From Phycisphaerae bacterium (lineage in GTDB: Bacteria > Planctomycetota > Phycisphaerae > Phycisphaerales > Phycisphaeraceae): a stretch of DNA of 64,000 nucleotides. Made by a program: the position numbers and the translations under genes. Below are positions 1-8,461 of the stretch, piece by piece (within the stretch, counting starts at the first letter, position 1; every line of letters starts with the position of its first letter). The DNA lies in the NCBI GenBank assembly GCA_030425705.1, contig JAUHZU010000008.1, forward strand, positions 1 through 64,000. Reading direction: 5' to 3'. Below the pieces are notes generated by a model. It saw only the letters and a program-made list of their open reading frames with translations. It was not told where the DNA came from and did not search any database.

Positions 1-41
1 GCCCACTGTTCGTCGGTGAGTTCTGATCGGGGTGTGGCCAT
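1..41 (-). CDS. IS5-type transposase, N-terminal edge only
   Basis: Only the first 13 codons lie inside the window, reading MATPRSELTDEQW on the minus strand. The pattern R-x-E-L-T-D-E-Q-W is the usual opening of IS5-family (IS427/DUF4096-type) transposases. An AAGGA ribosome-binding sequence lies about 10 nt upstream of the ATG at 41. A decayed relative is present at 28.5-28.9 kb, so this IS type has been active in the genome. The rest of the gene and the IS ends cannot be judged because the window stops here. Confidence 0.5.
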   Translation of the reverse strand, partial: MATPRSELTDEQW

Positions 42-190
42 GAGCAGGAATCCTTTCCATGGCCGATTGGATCATAAGTGCGCCCGTAGCGCAAACTTAC
101 CGCGAAGAAAGTTGTGAAACCGCTTCTGGTCATCACGTACCTCCAGAGTCTGGACCACGACCTGCCCGACACCCAACAAGAGGAGTAGCG

Positions 191-748
191 ATGTCATCGC
201 GATACCTTTTCGCAATGGTCTTTCAAGCATGCCTGCTGATGCTTGTGGGCTGCCACAGCGCGCCCACGCTCCCACCGACCCTGGCTGCAGACGCGATCCC
301 CGAGTTCTCGGCGCTGTCGCTCTCGGGACGGGTCATGCGCGCGCCTTCGGCGTTGCCAGAGGAAGATGTGATGGTGCTGTTTGGATTCTCCCCCGAAGCC
401 CAGGCGGACATGGACCAATGGATCGCTGTGGCAGCGGAGCAGGGGCTGAGCGTGATCGAGGTCGCGGTCCTGCACGACCCACTGGCCCGGCCGTTCGTGG
501 GGATGCTCGCCGGGCGGATGCGTCAAAAGACCCCGACCGAGTCCTACGATCAAGTCTGGCTCGTCACCGACGACGCGGACCGCCTGGCAATATGGATCGG
601 CGAGCACGACCCCGACCACGCATACGCCTACCTGCTCGACGCCGATCACCGGATCGTCCAGGCATGGCTTGAGGGATACGAAGCGTCGGGATTCCACAAC
701 GAGCATGAGTTACCGATGCAATCTATATCCGATGCCATTGCATTCTGA
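191..748 (+). CDS. Lipoprotein with a thioredoxin-like look but no CxxC
   Basis: A 185-residue protein. The start at 191 is chosen because AGGAG lies 5 nt upstream and the product then opens with a signal peptide ending in the lipobox LVGC (Cys20), predicting an outer-membrane or periplasmic lipoprotein. The mature part has alternating strand/helix character: VMVLFGF, then a helix, then VIEVAVLHD, and late VWLVTDDA and AYLLDADHRI. This resembles thioredoxin-like or ATP10/YtfJ-type proteins that end with a line like 'LLDxxGxI'. No redox CxxC is present, so redox activity is not supported. The family assignment is inference. It stands alone between an IS edge and a convergent PEP-CTERM gene. 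Confidence 0.7.
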   Translation: MSSRYLFAMVFQACLLMLVGCHSAPTLPPTLAADAIPEFSALSLSGRVMRAPSALPEEDVMVLFGFSPEAQADMDQWIAVAAEQGLSVIEVAVLHDPLARPFVGMLAGRMRQKTPTESYDQVWLVTDDADRLAIWIGEHDPDHAYAYLLDADHRIVQAWLEGYEASGFHNEHELPMQSISDAIAF

Positions 749-936
749 ATCCAAGACGTTGTCGACGAGCGTCAGATCCTGAGCGTCTACGCGAACTCCC
801 GATCCACATGTATCAGGTCTACCACCGGGTACATTCCTTGTTCAGAGCATTTGTGCTGGAGATACGCTCGCAATGCAGAGTTTGAGTATGCGAACCCCTT
901 CGGGGTCATGCCGACCCCACTCTCTTACTCAATGAA

Positions 937-963
937 ACAGCCACGGCAAAACGCCGGGGCTGT
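937..963 (-). terminator. Stem-loop downstream of the PEP-CTERM gene
   Basis: Inverted repeat ACAGCC-a-CGGC / GCCG-g-GGCTGT with a 5-nt AAAAC loop, 43 bp past the stop of the minus-strand gene at 1007. The U-tract is poor, so intrinsic termination is only likely. A smaller GC hairpin (ACCCCTTCGGGGT) lies nearby at about 895-907. Confidence 0.5.
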
Positions 964-1006
964 CGGTTATCTTGCGGCTTCAGGTTGCCTCACACACGTA
1001 TACGGG

Positions 1007-1669
1007 CTAGCGGCGACGACGCACCATCGCCAGGACGCCGAGCCCGACCAAGGCCAGCGAGCCCGGCTCGGGCACCTGATCAAAGGTCTGGTCCACGTGC
1101 GACATCGTCACCGCGTCGGCATCGTCGTCCGCGAACAGGATGATGTCTTTCTGCACGCTCAGGGTCGTAAGCGGCGGGTTGAACGAGGTCGAATCGGTGA
1201 GCTGCGAGCTGGTCTCGTCGGCGTAGATCACCATCCGGTCGTTGGTGATGCCGGGCAGGAACGTCTCGGTCACCGAGCCGAAAGAGTCGCCCCCCGCCCC
1301 ACCGACCACGGCGATGTCGCCGGTCAGGTTTGCGCCGCTGATGAACATGGTGTCATCAAGGACCGTGACATTGAAGGTAATCAGGGCGTCGGAAGCCCCG
1401 CCGCCCGTCAGGTCCTGGAACGCCCCGACGAAGCTGATGCCCAGGTCGCCGCCGGGGTTCGAGATACCGATGACGTCGATGCCCGAGGCGTCGGGCATGT
1501 CGCCTGTCGCGGCGTAGGTGAAGTCAGAGAAGAGCTTGTCGCCGACCTGGACCGTCCCGCCGTTGGCGATCAGGTCCGCCAGCGTCACCGAAGCCGGCCC
1601 GGCCAACGCCGAGCCCCCCATCGCCATCCCAGCGACCGAGCCGATGAGCAAGCGTGCAACAACATCCAT
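1007..1669 (-). CDS. PEP-CTERM sorted secreted protein
   Basis: A 220-residue exported protein. The start at 1669 is preferred over an in-frame upstream codon because AGAGGA lies about 10 nt before it and the product then begins with a signal peptide (MDVVARLLIGSVAGMAMG, cleavage near SALA). The C-terminus is a PEP-CTERM signal: VPEPGS, then a hydrophobic helix, then RRRR. That signal is recognised by an exosortase, which removes the tail and sends the protein to the envelope or matrix. No exosortase gene is in this window. The middle is acidic and rich in Gly, Asp and Thr with no domain I recognise. A hairpin lies downstream at 937-963. Confidence 0.85.
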   Translation of the reverse strand: MDVVARLLIGSVAGMAMGGSALAGPASVTLADLIANGGTVQVGDKLFSDFTYAATGDMPDASGIDVIGISNPGGDLGISFVGAFQDLTGGGASDALITFNVTVLDDTMFISGANLTGDIAVVGGAGGDSFGSVTETFLPGITNDRMVIYADETSSQLTDSTSFNPPLTTLSVQKDIILFADDDADAVTMSHVDQTFDQVPEPGSLALVGLGVLAMVRRRR

Positions 1670-1902
1670 GGTGTCTTTTTCCTCTCGCGGGCACCACTGG
1701 TGCCTCTTGATGACTATTCGGCCGCCAACCCCATACACCGGGGGCTCGGGCAATGAAAAGTACCGGCTGGCGTCCGGCTGTCAACTGGAATCCACCCCCC
1801 GGGTCAACAATTCCGCGGCAGCGTGTAGCCCAGCAGGCAACACATACCCCAAACCCCCGAAGCTGTGCAGGCTAACCCGTCATGGCGGGCTGCGCGACGG
1901 GT

Positions 1903-2619
1903 TTACTCGCCGAGTTCCTTGATCCGCAGGTCGCGCCAGTGGATCTCCGCATTCTGGCCGGAGTGCACCTGCAGGGCGATGAACCCCTCGGCCAGGGCCT
2001 CGTCCGCTTCGTCGACGTAATCCGCCACCTGTACGCCGTTGAGCCAGGTCTGGATGTGGTTGCCCTCGCACCGGATCACGACCTCGTTCCAGTCATCTCG
2101 CTTCAGCGCGGCACGCTTGTGCGCGTTGTCCTCGCCCTCGACGTTCTGCAGCCAGCCCCGCCGGCCTTCTTCGTACAGCCCCGCGGTCCAGGCCCGGTCG
2201 CTGGGGTCCAGTTCGTACTGGTAGCCGTACACCCGCCCGACCGCTTCGCCTGCGTCGTTCGCGCGTTGGTGCGAACGGTACTGGATCCCCGAGTTGGCGT
2301 GACGAACGAACCGGAACCGGCAGCGGAACTCGAAGTCGCTGTACGTCGCCTCGGTGCGGAGGAAAGTGTTTTGATTGATACGGTCGCCGCTGCCGACGAT
2401 CGCGCCGTCTACGGCCGCGTACTCCGCGTTGCCGCCGACCGCGTACCACCCATTGAGCGACTCGCCGTCGAAGATGGGCACAAAGCCCGCCTTGGGGTCG
2501 TCCTGCACGGACGCCGTGTGGCCGGAGGCGGACTCGTCGGCCTGGATCGCGCTACAGCCGAGTAACAGCGCCGCCACGAGCGCGGCAGACAACAAGCAAG
2601 GCGAGAGGTAGCGGTTCAT
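1903..2619 (-). CDS. DUF1080 (3-keto-disaccharide hydrolase family) lipoprotein
   Basis: A 238-residue lipoprotein. The signal peptide ends in LLGC (Cys22) and is followed by a Ser/Asp-rich linker. The DUF1080 jelly-roll fold runs from about residue 45 to the end. Recognisable family lines are FVPIFDGESLNGWYAVGG, the strand FEFRCRFRF, the motif NSGIQYRS, and a closing line H-W-R-D-L-R-I-K-E. DUF1080 proteins are laminarinase/concanavalin-like, are very abundant in planctomycetes, and some hydrolyse 3-keto-glycosides; the substrate here is unknown. An inverted repeat AACCCGTC/GACGGGTT (1874-1881 and 1896-1903) overlaps the stop codon and may help end transcription, although no T-run follows. 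Confidence 0.85.
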   Translation of the reverse strand: MNRYLSPCLLSAALVAALLLGCSAIQADESASGHTASVQDDPKAGFVPIFDGESLNGWYAVGGNAEYAAVDGAIVGSGDRINQNTFLRTEATYSDFEFRCRFRFVRHANSGIQYRSHQRANDAGEAVGRVYGYQYELDPSDRAWTAGLYEEGRRGWLQNVEGEDNAHKRAALKRDDWNEVVIRCEGNHIQTWLNGVQVADYVDEADEALAEGFIALQVHSGQNAEIHWRDLRIKELGE

Positions 2620-2660
2620 GTTTCAGTCTCCTGTGTGTGTCTACGCGGCACGGGCCGTGC

Positions 2661-3362
2661 TCAGACCGCGCCGCGCTGGATCGTCATCAGCTTGCGGATG
2701 CCCTTCCCGGCCAGATCAAGCAGTGTATCCAGTTCGTCTCTGCTGAAGGTCCCCTGTTCGCCGGTGCCCTGCACCTCGATAAACCGGCCCTGGTGGTTCA
2801 TCGCGACGTTCATGTCGACCTCGGCACGTACATCCAGCGGGTAATCGAGGTCGAGGTGCGCCTGCCCGTCGATCACGCCGACGCTCACGGCGGCGACCGG
2901 GCCGAGCAGGGGCTGGGTCGTGATCAGCTTCTGCTTTCGGGCATGCGCGACGGCCTGCGCCAGGGCGACCCAGGCCCCGGTGATCGCTGCGGTCCGCGTC
3001 CCGCCGTCGGCGCGCAGGACGTCGCAGTCGCAGGTGATCGCCAGGCCCGGCATCTTGTCCAGGTCCACCGCGGCCCGCAGGACCCGCCCGATGAGGCGCT
3101 GGATCTCGGTCGATCGGCCGTCTGTGCCCCGCCGTTTGCGGTCGGGCGTGGAGCCGGGGAGCATCGCGTACTCGGCCGAGACCCAGCCGTGCACCGGGTT
3201 GCCTTGTTCGTCGCGCTTGATCCAGCGCGGCGGGTCCGCGGCGATCGAGGCGGTGCAGAGCACGCGTGTTTCCCCCATCGCGATAACCACGCTGCCGGGC
3301 GCGTTGGTCTTGAACGGCTTGATCGTGGTCGGGCGGAGTTGGTTGCGTCGTCGTGATGCCAT
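2661..3362 (-). CDS. rph: Ribonuclease PH
   Basis: A 233-residue phosphate-dependent 3'-5' exoribonuclease of the PNPase/RNase PH superfamily that trims tRNA 3' ends. Family landmarks are EYAMLPGST at 64-72 (with the P-x-R stretch just after), GRSTEIQRLIGR at 82-93 and CDVLRADGGTRTAAI at 113-127, which form the phosphate and RNA binding surface of the hexamer. Length matches the family (about 235-240). The start at 3362 gives the family N-terminus (RxNQLRP). A TACACT box (minus strand, 3375-3370) ends only 7 nt before the ATG, so the mRNA is probably leaderless. It is divergent from the DUF900 gene at 3437. Confidence 0.95.
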   Translation of the reverse strand: MASRRRNQLRPTTIKPFKTNAPGSVVIAMGETRVLCTASIAADPPRWIKRDEQGNPVHGWVSAEYAMLPGSTPDRKRRGTDGRSTEIQRLIGRVLRAAVDLDKMPGLAITCDCDVLRADGGTRTAAITGAWVALAQAVAHARKQKLITTQPLLGPVAAVSVGVIDGQAHLDLDYPLDVRAEVDMNVAMNHQGRFIEVQGTGEQGTFSRDELDTLLDLAGKGIRKLMTIQRGAV

Positions 3363-3436
3363 AGCCCAGAGTGTACCGGCCCGGTTCTGACACGGCAGAC
3401 ACACACGGTGTACGGGCCTTCCTCTAAACTATCGGG

Positions 3437-4705
3437 ATGACCCGACGTCTTCTTGCCGGCTTGTTGTGTTGCCTGCTCCTGTCCGGCTGCGGCCGTCCGA
3501 TGATGGTCACGCCGACCCTCTTCGCGACCGGCGAGGTCGACCCCTTTTTTGAGCTGCCCGAGGACGCCCGAAAGAGCCGCCTGTCGGTCTTCTACGCGAC
3601 GGACCGGCTGGAGGACCACCCGGGTTGGGGCAACTACGGCCGGCGACGCAGCAGCACGCTCGACCTGGGCACCTGCGAGGTCAACTTCGGTGGGTCCGAC
3701 AACTGGGACACGCTTGTCCGCCTGACCGCTGGATACGACAGCGGCCGGCGCCCGAGTGTCGAGATCGAGAAGACCCGCCGCATCGGCGACCTCTACACCA
3801 CCCGGCGGACCGCGGAGGAACCCACCGGCCCGGCGGAGCCTGACAGCACCGCCAAGGAGTTCCTCCGTCAGATCGAGGCGGCGCTCGAAGCCTCGTCGCA
3901 GCGCGAAATCACGATCTATATCCACGGCTTCAAGAACGGCTTCCACGAAGCGGTCAAGACCACCGCCGAGTACGCGCACTACGCCGGGAACCAGGGTGTG
4001 TTCCTCTGTTACTCCTGGCCGTCTTACAACTCGCTGTGGGAGTACAGCCACGACCGCGAGTCCGCCCGTTTCACCGGCACGCACCTGCGGCAGCTCGTCG
4101 AGTTCCTCGCGGAGCACAGCAGCGCGACGAAGATCAACTTCTTCTGCCACAGCACCGGCAGCCAGGTGTTCGGCACGCTGATGCGTGAGCTGCGCCTCCT
4201 GACCCATGGGCTTGCGCCCGAGGCGGCGCATCAGCGCTACCGCATCGGGCAGACGTTCCTGATCGCCCCGGACATCGATCTCGCGGTGGCGCGCGAACGG
4301 TTCCTCGAAGAAGGTGCGGTCGACCTGTGCGACCACCTGACGATCTACACCTCGGATTCGGATTTCGCGCTCTACTACGCCTCCCGTTACCTGTACCGCG
4401 AGCCGCGGCTGGGCATGGCGGAGGACGACGTGCTGACCGAGGAAGACGCGGCCTGGCTGAAGACGCTCGATAATGTCACGGTCATCGACATCGACCGCCG
4501 GCCGACCCAGACGCTCATCGGGCACACGCACCAGCGGTACAACCCCGCGGTGAGCAGCGACATCCTGCTGATGCTTCGCCGCGAGTTCACCCCCGCCGAA
4601 CGCGGGCTACAGCGGGCCGAGGGCGGGCTGGTCTGGCGGTTCGCGGACGACTACGACGACCGCATCCGCGCCGCGGCCCGGCAGGTCTACCCCGCGCGCG
4701 ACTAG
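3437..4705 (+). CDS. Alpha/beta-hydrolase (DUF900) lipoprotein
   Basis: A 422-residue lipoprotein with signal peptide and lipobox LSGC (Cys18). The DUF900 alpha/beta-hydrolase domain shows FYATDR (52-57), the oxyanion-region motif YIHGFKNGF (161-169), YSWPS (192-196), the nucleophile elbow CHSTGSQ (237-243, Ser239), an Asp in APDID (about 279) and a late GHTHQ (His363/His365) as the likely catalytic His. It is therefore probably an envelope-anchored esterase or lipase of unknown substrate. The ATG is only 6 nt after TAAACT (3425-3430), suggesting a leaderless transcript. The intergenic region with divergent rph is about 75 bp. Confidence 0.85.
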   Translation: MTRRLLAGLLCCLLLSGCGRPMMVTPTLFATGEVDPFFELPEDARKSRLSVFYATDRLEDHPGWGNYGRRRSSTLDLGTCEVNFGGSDNWDTLVRLTAGYDSGRRPSVEIEKTRRIGDLYTTRRTAEEPTGPAEPDSTAKEFLRQIEAALEASSQREITIYIHGFKNGFHEAVKTTAEYAHYAGNQGVFLCYSWPSYNSLWEYSHDRESARFTGTHLRQLVEFLAEHSSATKINFFCHSTGSQVFGTLMRELRLLTHGLAPEAAHQRYRIGQTFLIAPDIDLAVARERFLEEGAVDLCDHLTIYTSDSDFALYYASRYLYREPRLGMAEDDVLTEEDAAWLKTLDNVTVIDIDRRPTQTLIGHTHQRYNPAVSSDILLMLRREFTPAERGLQRAEGGLVWRFADDYDDRIRAAARQVYPARD

Positions 4706-4769
4706 AAGCCCTGCGGGGCACGATCCGCGCTGCCGTATACTGGAACGCAACCCCCTTGCGAGGAACGCC

Positions 4770-5171
4770 ATGAGAACCACCGCCCTGTTCGCCGCTCTGC
4801 TCGGTCTCGCCCCCCTGCTCGCCGTGCTGCCCGGCTGTGAAGGCGAGTCACCCACCAAGGCGATCCCCCGCACGGAAGAGCGATTGGCCGACTACGCGCT
4901 CAACCAGGTCTACAGTGTCCCGATCATGTCCGAGCAGGCGTTCGACGCCGGCTCGTTCAAGTCGCAGATCGACCCGCTGATCAGTCAGTACGGCGAAGAG
5001 GAAGTGGTCGAGAATATCCGCTACATTGCGAACAACCACGCGGACGCGCGGTACCGTATCGCGGCGGTCTTCTCGATCCGGCCGTATGTCTCCAACGACG
5101 AGTTCAACGCGCTCGCGGACGAGGCGCTGGACGAGGCCGAGCGTGAGCAGCTCGATGACATGCTCCGCTAG
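4770..5171 (+). CDS. Small acidic lipoprotein, function unknown
   Basis: A 133-residue protein with signal peptide ending LPGC (Cys23). The mature part is short, acidic and helical, with repeated helix-forming stretches such as EEEVVENIRYIANNHADARYR and a C-terminal Asp/Glu-rich tail. I do not recognise a family. GAGG (4758-4761) precedes the ATG, and a TATACT box at about 4736 is the probable -10. It is followed by a GC-rich hairpin and then the convergent tmRNA gene. Confidence 0.7.
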   Translation: MRTTALFAALLGLAPLLAVLPGCEGESPTKAIPRTEERLADYALNQVYSVPIMSEQAFDAGSFKSQIDPLISQYGEEEVVENIRYIANNHADARYRIAAVFSIRPYVSNDEFNALADEALDEAEREQLDDMLR

Positions 5172-5210
5172 CGCATCGAAGGCAAAGAGCGACCGACAAA
5201 CCGGAAACAA

Positions 5211-5242
5211 CAACAGCCCGCCGGGGTTCCGGCGGGCTGTTG
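5211..5242 (-). terminator. Strong GC stem-loop between the small lipoprotein gene and ssrA
   Basis: A perfect 14-bp inverted repeat (CAACAGCCCGCCGG with its complement) around a 4-nt loop. On the minus strand it lies immediately past the tmRNA 3' end and is followed by a U-rich TTGTTGTTT, so it fits best as the ssrA terminator. It may also end transcription of the plus-strand gene at 4770. Confidence 0.8.
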
Positions 5243-5247
5243 CAAAG

Positions 5248-5627
5248 TGGAGCCGGGGGGATTTGAACCCCCGTCCCGAGACAGTCGGTCAGTGGCTTCT
5301 ACGCGTGTAGTCGTTCGTTTGATCTCACCTCGGCGGCGGGGAGCGACACCCTACACCTCGGCCAGCCGGAGTGTTGTTTAGCTCGCGGACGCTACGGCGT
5401 CATCGTTGAGCGATCTGGCATTGCGTCACCCTCAGGCCGCCGCCAGCAGGCCGCAAGAGGGTGTTGCTGTCCTAAGATTAGGCAGCGAGGCGGGCCGGCG
5501 CGAAGCCGATCCGACCAGCGATGTTATCGTTGGCATTTGTAGTGTTGTGCGTGGTTTTACGAGGCCTACGCACACCTCGACGCGCGACTCACAGACGTTC
5601 CCTGTCCGGTCGATTCCAGTCGGCCCC
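5248..5627 (-). ncRNA. ssrA: tmRNA (transfer-messenger RNA)
   Basis: A 380-nt one-piece tmRNA. The 5' end reads GGGGCCGACTGGAATCGACC, matching the tmRNA opening, and its first seven bases pair with CGGCTCC at the 3' end (5255-5249), with one G-U at the third pair. The T-arm shows GGGGG-TTCAAAT-CCCCC. Discriminator A is at 5248; the genome continues CTT, so CCA is added after transcription. The tag frame is 5534-5478: it begins at GCC and reads ANDNIAGRIGFAPARLAA then TAA, a long 18-residue tag with the expected AND start and LAA degron end. SsrA with SmpB rescues stalled ribosomes. A possible -10 (TAGAAT, minus strand about 5695-5690) would leave a short 5' leader for RNase P. Confidence 0.96.
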
Positions 5628-5809
5628 GTTGTCAAAGAGCGTGCCGACACCCGCGGGTCTCGGCGGCCGGTCTGCCCGGCACATCGTCATTCTACCACTC
5701 CGCCACCGCCCGGTCCGGGGAATCGCCGGCCCGGGTGTGCCGGTTATGCAGATTTGCTGGCCTCGGCCGATCCGTGGGCTACGCTTTGCCCCTGAAGGAG
5801 GCCTTGGGC

Positions 5810-6481
5810 ATGGTGGGCTGGCTTTACATCGAGGGGCAGGTCGCGGCGCCGATCCACGTGCTCGACGTGGACGAGGTGACGGGGGTCATGGACCTGGAGG
5901 TGGCAGGCAAGTTCATCCCGGACCGTGCGGAGCTGCGCGGGGAGGTGGTGATCGAGTACTACGCCTGGCCGACGCGCCGGCGGGTGCGGTGCCTGGACGC
6001 CGAGCGGATCGGCACGCAGCTCATGATCGAGGCGGTAGACGTCGGCCGACCCTTGGGCCAGGACGACCCGGCCGGGGCGTTGGGACCGGCGGAGGACTGG
6101 CTGATCGTGGAGGGCGAGGCGTGGTGCCGGGCCGAGGGGTTCACGGTGGGCACGGCGTTCGGCGCGACGGCAGGCCACTGCATGATGCACGTCTCGCGCG
6201 AGGCGTGGCGGGACCTGCGCGTCGGCGAGCGGGCCCCGCTGGCGGCGGTGGGTGCCGCGGCGGTCCAGGTGGCCGAGCTGCGCAGCGAGGGGACCATCAC
6301 GCCCCGGCTCCGCCCGACCCCGCAGGCCGGCCACCAGCCGCCCGCCGACGTGCGGGTCGTGCGTCTGCGTGAACGGGTCGTGATCCACCTGACCCCGGTC
6401 GCCAGCGACTGGGCGGACGACAGCACGCTGGTCGTCGCGCGGGTGGACCGGGTGGAAGGGTTCGGGAACAAGCTTAGCTGA
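5810..6481 (+). CDS. Conserved-looking protein, function unknown
   Basis: A 223-residue soluble protein without signal peptide or membrane segment. The ATG at 5810 has AAGGAGG 7 nt upstream, which decides the start against an earlier in-frame ATG. The sequence is strand-rich (VVIEYYAW, TLVVARVDRV) with many Val/Arg/Asp residues. One His/Cys/Met cluster, ATAGHCMMH at about 118-126, might bind metal, but this is speculation. No family recognised. It lies between ssrA and a convergent small lipoprotein gene. Confidence 0.65.
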   Translation: MVGWLYIEGQVAAPIHVLDVDEVTGVMDLEVAGKFIPDRAELRGEVVIEYYAWPTRRRVRCLDAERIGTQLMIEAVDVGRPLGQDDPAGALGPAEDWLIVEGEAWCRAEGFTVGTAFGATAGHCMMHVSREAWRDLRVGERAPLAAVGAAAVQVAELRSEGTITPRLRPTPQAGHQPPADVRVVRLRERVVIHLTPVASDWADDSTLVVARVDRVEGFGNKLS

Positions 6482-6489
6482 GGATAAAG

Positions 6490-6699
6490 TTACTGTTCCG
6501 AAGCTTGTTGAAGCGCGCGAATCTGTGCTTCTTTCTCATCAAGTAATCGGTTCTGTTCACGCAACCGATACCTCAGGTGGTCATTCTGTTCTTGGAGAAG
6601 CATGTTCTGCTTCATGAGTGGTTCTACTGCGTGCTCTATAGCTTTGCTACAACATCCCACCGATCCAGCAGTAGTCAAAACAAGCAATAGGTGCCGCAT
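6490..6699 (-). CDS. Tiny coiled-coil lipoprotein
   Basis: A 69-residue protein. The signal peptide MRHLLLVLTTAGSVGC ends in a lipobox with Cys16 (a second Cys follows). The rest is a single heptad-rich helix (LMKQNMLLQEQNDHLRYRLREQNRLLDE), predicting a coiled coil anchored to the membrane by lipid. GGGG sits about 8 nt before the ATG. Its short, polar, lower-GC sequence differs from the neighbouring enzymes. A Braun-lipoprotein-like spacer or adaptor role is possible but unproven. Confidence 0.6.
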   Translation of the reverse strand: MRHLLLVLTTAGSVGCCSKAIEHAVEPLMKQNMLLQEQNDHLRYRLREQNRLLDEKEAQIRALQQASEQ

Positions 6700-6728
6700 T
6701 GTGACGCCCCTTTATCATGTAGCCTCAC

Positions 6729-8273
6729 TCACGCGTACAACGGCCGCAGCTTGCCCTCCAGGTGCCGCATCAGCGGGTCGGCGCTCAGCGGCTTGCCGGT
6801 GATCTTCTCGCACAGCTCAGCGGACTTGTACCGCTTGCCGTGGGCGTGGATGTTCTCGTTCAGCCAGCCGCGCAGCGGCGCGAACTCGCCGCGGGCGAAC
6901 ATGGCATCCAGGTCGCCGAGCTCCTCCCTCGCCTGCTCGAAGAACTGCGCGGCATAGAGGTTGCCCATCGTGTAGGTCGGGAAGTAGCCCATCGCCCCCA
7001 TCGCCCAATGGATGTCTTGCAGGCAGCCCTTCGTGTCGCTCGGGACCTCGACGCCCAGGTACTCCTTGTACCGGCTGTTCCATGCCGCCGGCAGGTCCGC
7101 CACAGCGAGGTCGCCTTTCAGGAGCGCCCGCTCGAGTTCGAAGCGGATCATGATGTGCATGTTGTAGGTCGCCTCGTCCGCCTCGACGCGGATCAGCCCG
7201 GGGGCGACGATGTTTGCCCCGCCGTAGACCTGCTCCTCGTCCAGGCCCGCCACCGCGTCGCCGAAGAAGTCGCGCAGCTTCGGGAAGCACCAGGACCAGA
7301 ACGCCCGGCTCCGGCCGACCTGGTTCTCCCACATCCGGCTCTGGCTCTCGTGGATCGACAGGCCGACCGACTGCCCCATCGGCGTGCCGATGTGCTGCTC
7401 CAGCAGGCCCTGCTCGTAGATGCCGTGCCCGCACTCGTGCATCGTTGAGCCGAGCGCGTCGTTCACGTTGTCCTCGTGGAACCGCGTGGTCAGGCGGACG
7501 TCGTTGCAGTGCGTCCCGCCGCAGAACGGGTGGGTCGAGGTATCCAATCGGCCGCGGTCGAAATCGAAACCGATCGCTTTGGCGACGAACGTCACAAACG
7601 CTTTCTGCTGGTCGATCGGCAGCTTGAGCTCGTTGAAGGCGTTGCTCGGCCCTTTACCGGCCTCGGCCGCGGCGCGGACCTCGTCGAGCAGGCCGACCAG
7701 CCGCTCGCGCAGAGGCACGAACACGCCGGCAACCTGTGCGGCGGTCATCCCCGACTCGAAGCTGTCCGCCAGGGCGTCCCACGGCTCGCCGTCCGCCGCC
7801 CAGCCGTAGCACTCGGCCTTACGCAGGTTCAGCGCGACGACCTTCTCCAGCCACGGCTCGAACCGCTTGAAGTCATTTGCCTTGCGGGCCTCGGCCCACT
7901 CGTGCTTCGCCTGGCTGGTGGTCTCGGAGATCTCGACGACCAGCGATTCGGGGAGCTTCGTCGCCTTGTCGTACGCCTCACGGAGTTCACGGATATTTAC
8001 CGCCGGCTCCGAGTGCGGGTCGGTGGTCACCGCGTCGCTGCCCTCGCACGTCTCAAGCCAGCCCGCGATCCGCGGGTCGGTGCCCATCTGGTGGGTCAGC
8101 CGGGCGAGCTGCGCGAGCTGGCGCGCGCGGTGGGCCAGCCCCTTGCTGGGCATCAGCGTCTCCTGGTCCCAGCCCAGGAGCGACCCGGAGCTCCCCAACA
8201 GGTTGGCCTGCTGGACGTGCTGGATCAGGTCGTCGTAGGCCTGGGGCAGGGTCGCGGTCGCGGCGGTCGTCAT
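6729..8273 (-). CDS. Carboxypeptidase Taq (M32 metallopeptidase)
   Basis: A 514-residue cytoplasmic zinc carboxypeptidase of family M32, which removes C-terminal residues from peptides. The zinc motif HECGH is at 279-283, with the following M32 line GIYEQGL and the downstream HESQSRMWENQVGRS region that supplies the third ligand. Length (about 500) matches the family. AGGAGG lies 6 nt before the ATG at 8273, which fixes the start well inside a longer open frame. The C-terminus has the family ending HxxGKxxxxxELxxxxTGxPL followed by a short tail. Confidence 0.95.
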   Translation of the reverse strand: MTTAATATLPQAYDDLIQHVQQANLLGSSGSLLGWDQETLMPSKGLAHRARQLAQLARLTHQMGTDPRIAGWLETCEGSDAVTTDPHSEPAVNIRELREAYDKATKLPESLVVEISETTSQAKHEWAEARKANDFKRFEPWLEKVVALNLRKAECYGWAADGEPWDALADSFESGMTAAQVAGVFVPLRERLVGLLDEVRAAAEAGKGPSNAFNELKLPIDQQKAFVTFVAKAIGFDFDRGRLDTSTHPFCGGTHCNDVRLTTRFHEDNVNDALGSTMHECGHGIYEQGLLEQHIGTPMGQSVGLSIHESQSRMWENQVGRSRAFWSWCFPKLRDFFGDAVAGLDEEQVYGGANIVAPGLIRVEADEATYNMHIMIRFELERALLKGDLAVADLPAAWNSRYKEYLGVEVPSDTKGCLQDIHWAMGAMGYFPTYTMGNLYAAQFFEQAREELGDLDAMFARGEFAPLRGWLNENIHAHGKRYKSAELCEKITGKPLSADPLMRHLEGKLRPLYA

Positions 8274-8461
8274 GGCGGTCCTCCTGAGCGTGCAAAAAGT
8301 ACGAACAGCGGCTAAACCTTCAAAGCAGGGGCTGCACATACTAACGGAACCGACCCCCCGCTCGTTCACCCGCCATGGCCTACCCGCTCCGAATCTGCCC
8401 GGCCGACCTCTTGGGCCTGTGTATGCTCTGGGGCGGATCCTCCCCACAGGCAGGCGACACG

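Noticed and set aside
2924-4531. 535-codon minus-strand frame across rph and the DUF900 gene
   Set aside because: It is antisense to two genes with strong family motifs; its composition (many Arg, Gly, Ala) is typical of a high-GC shadow frame.
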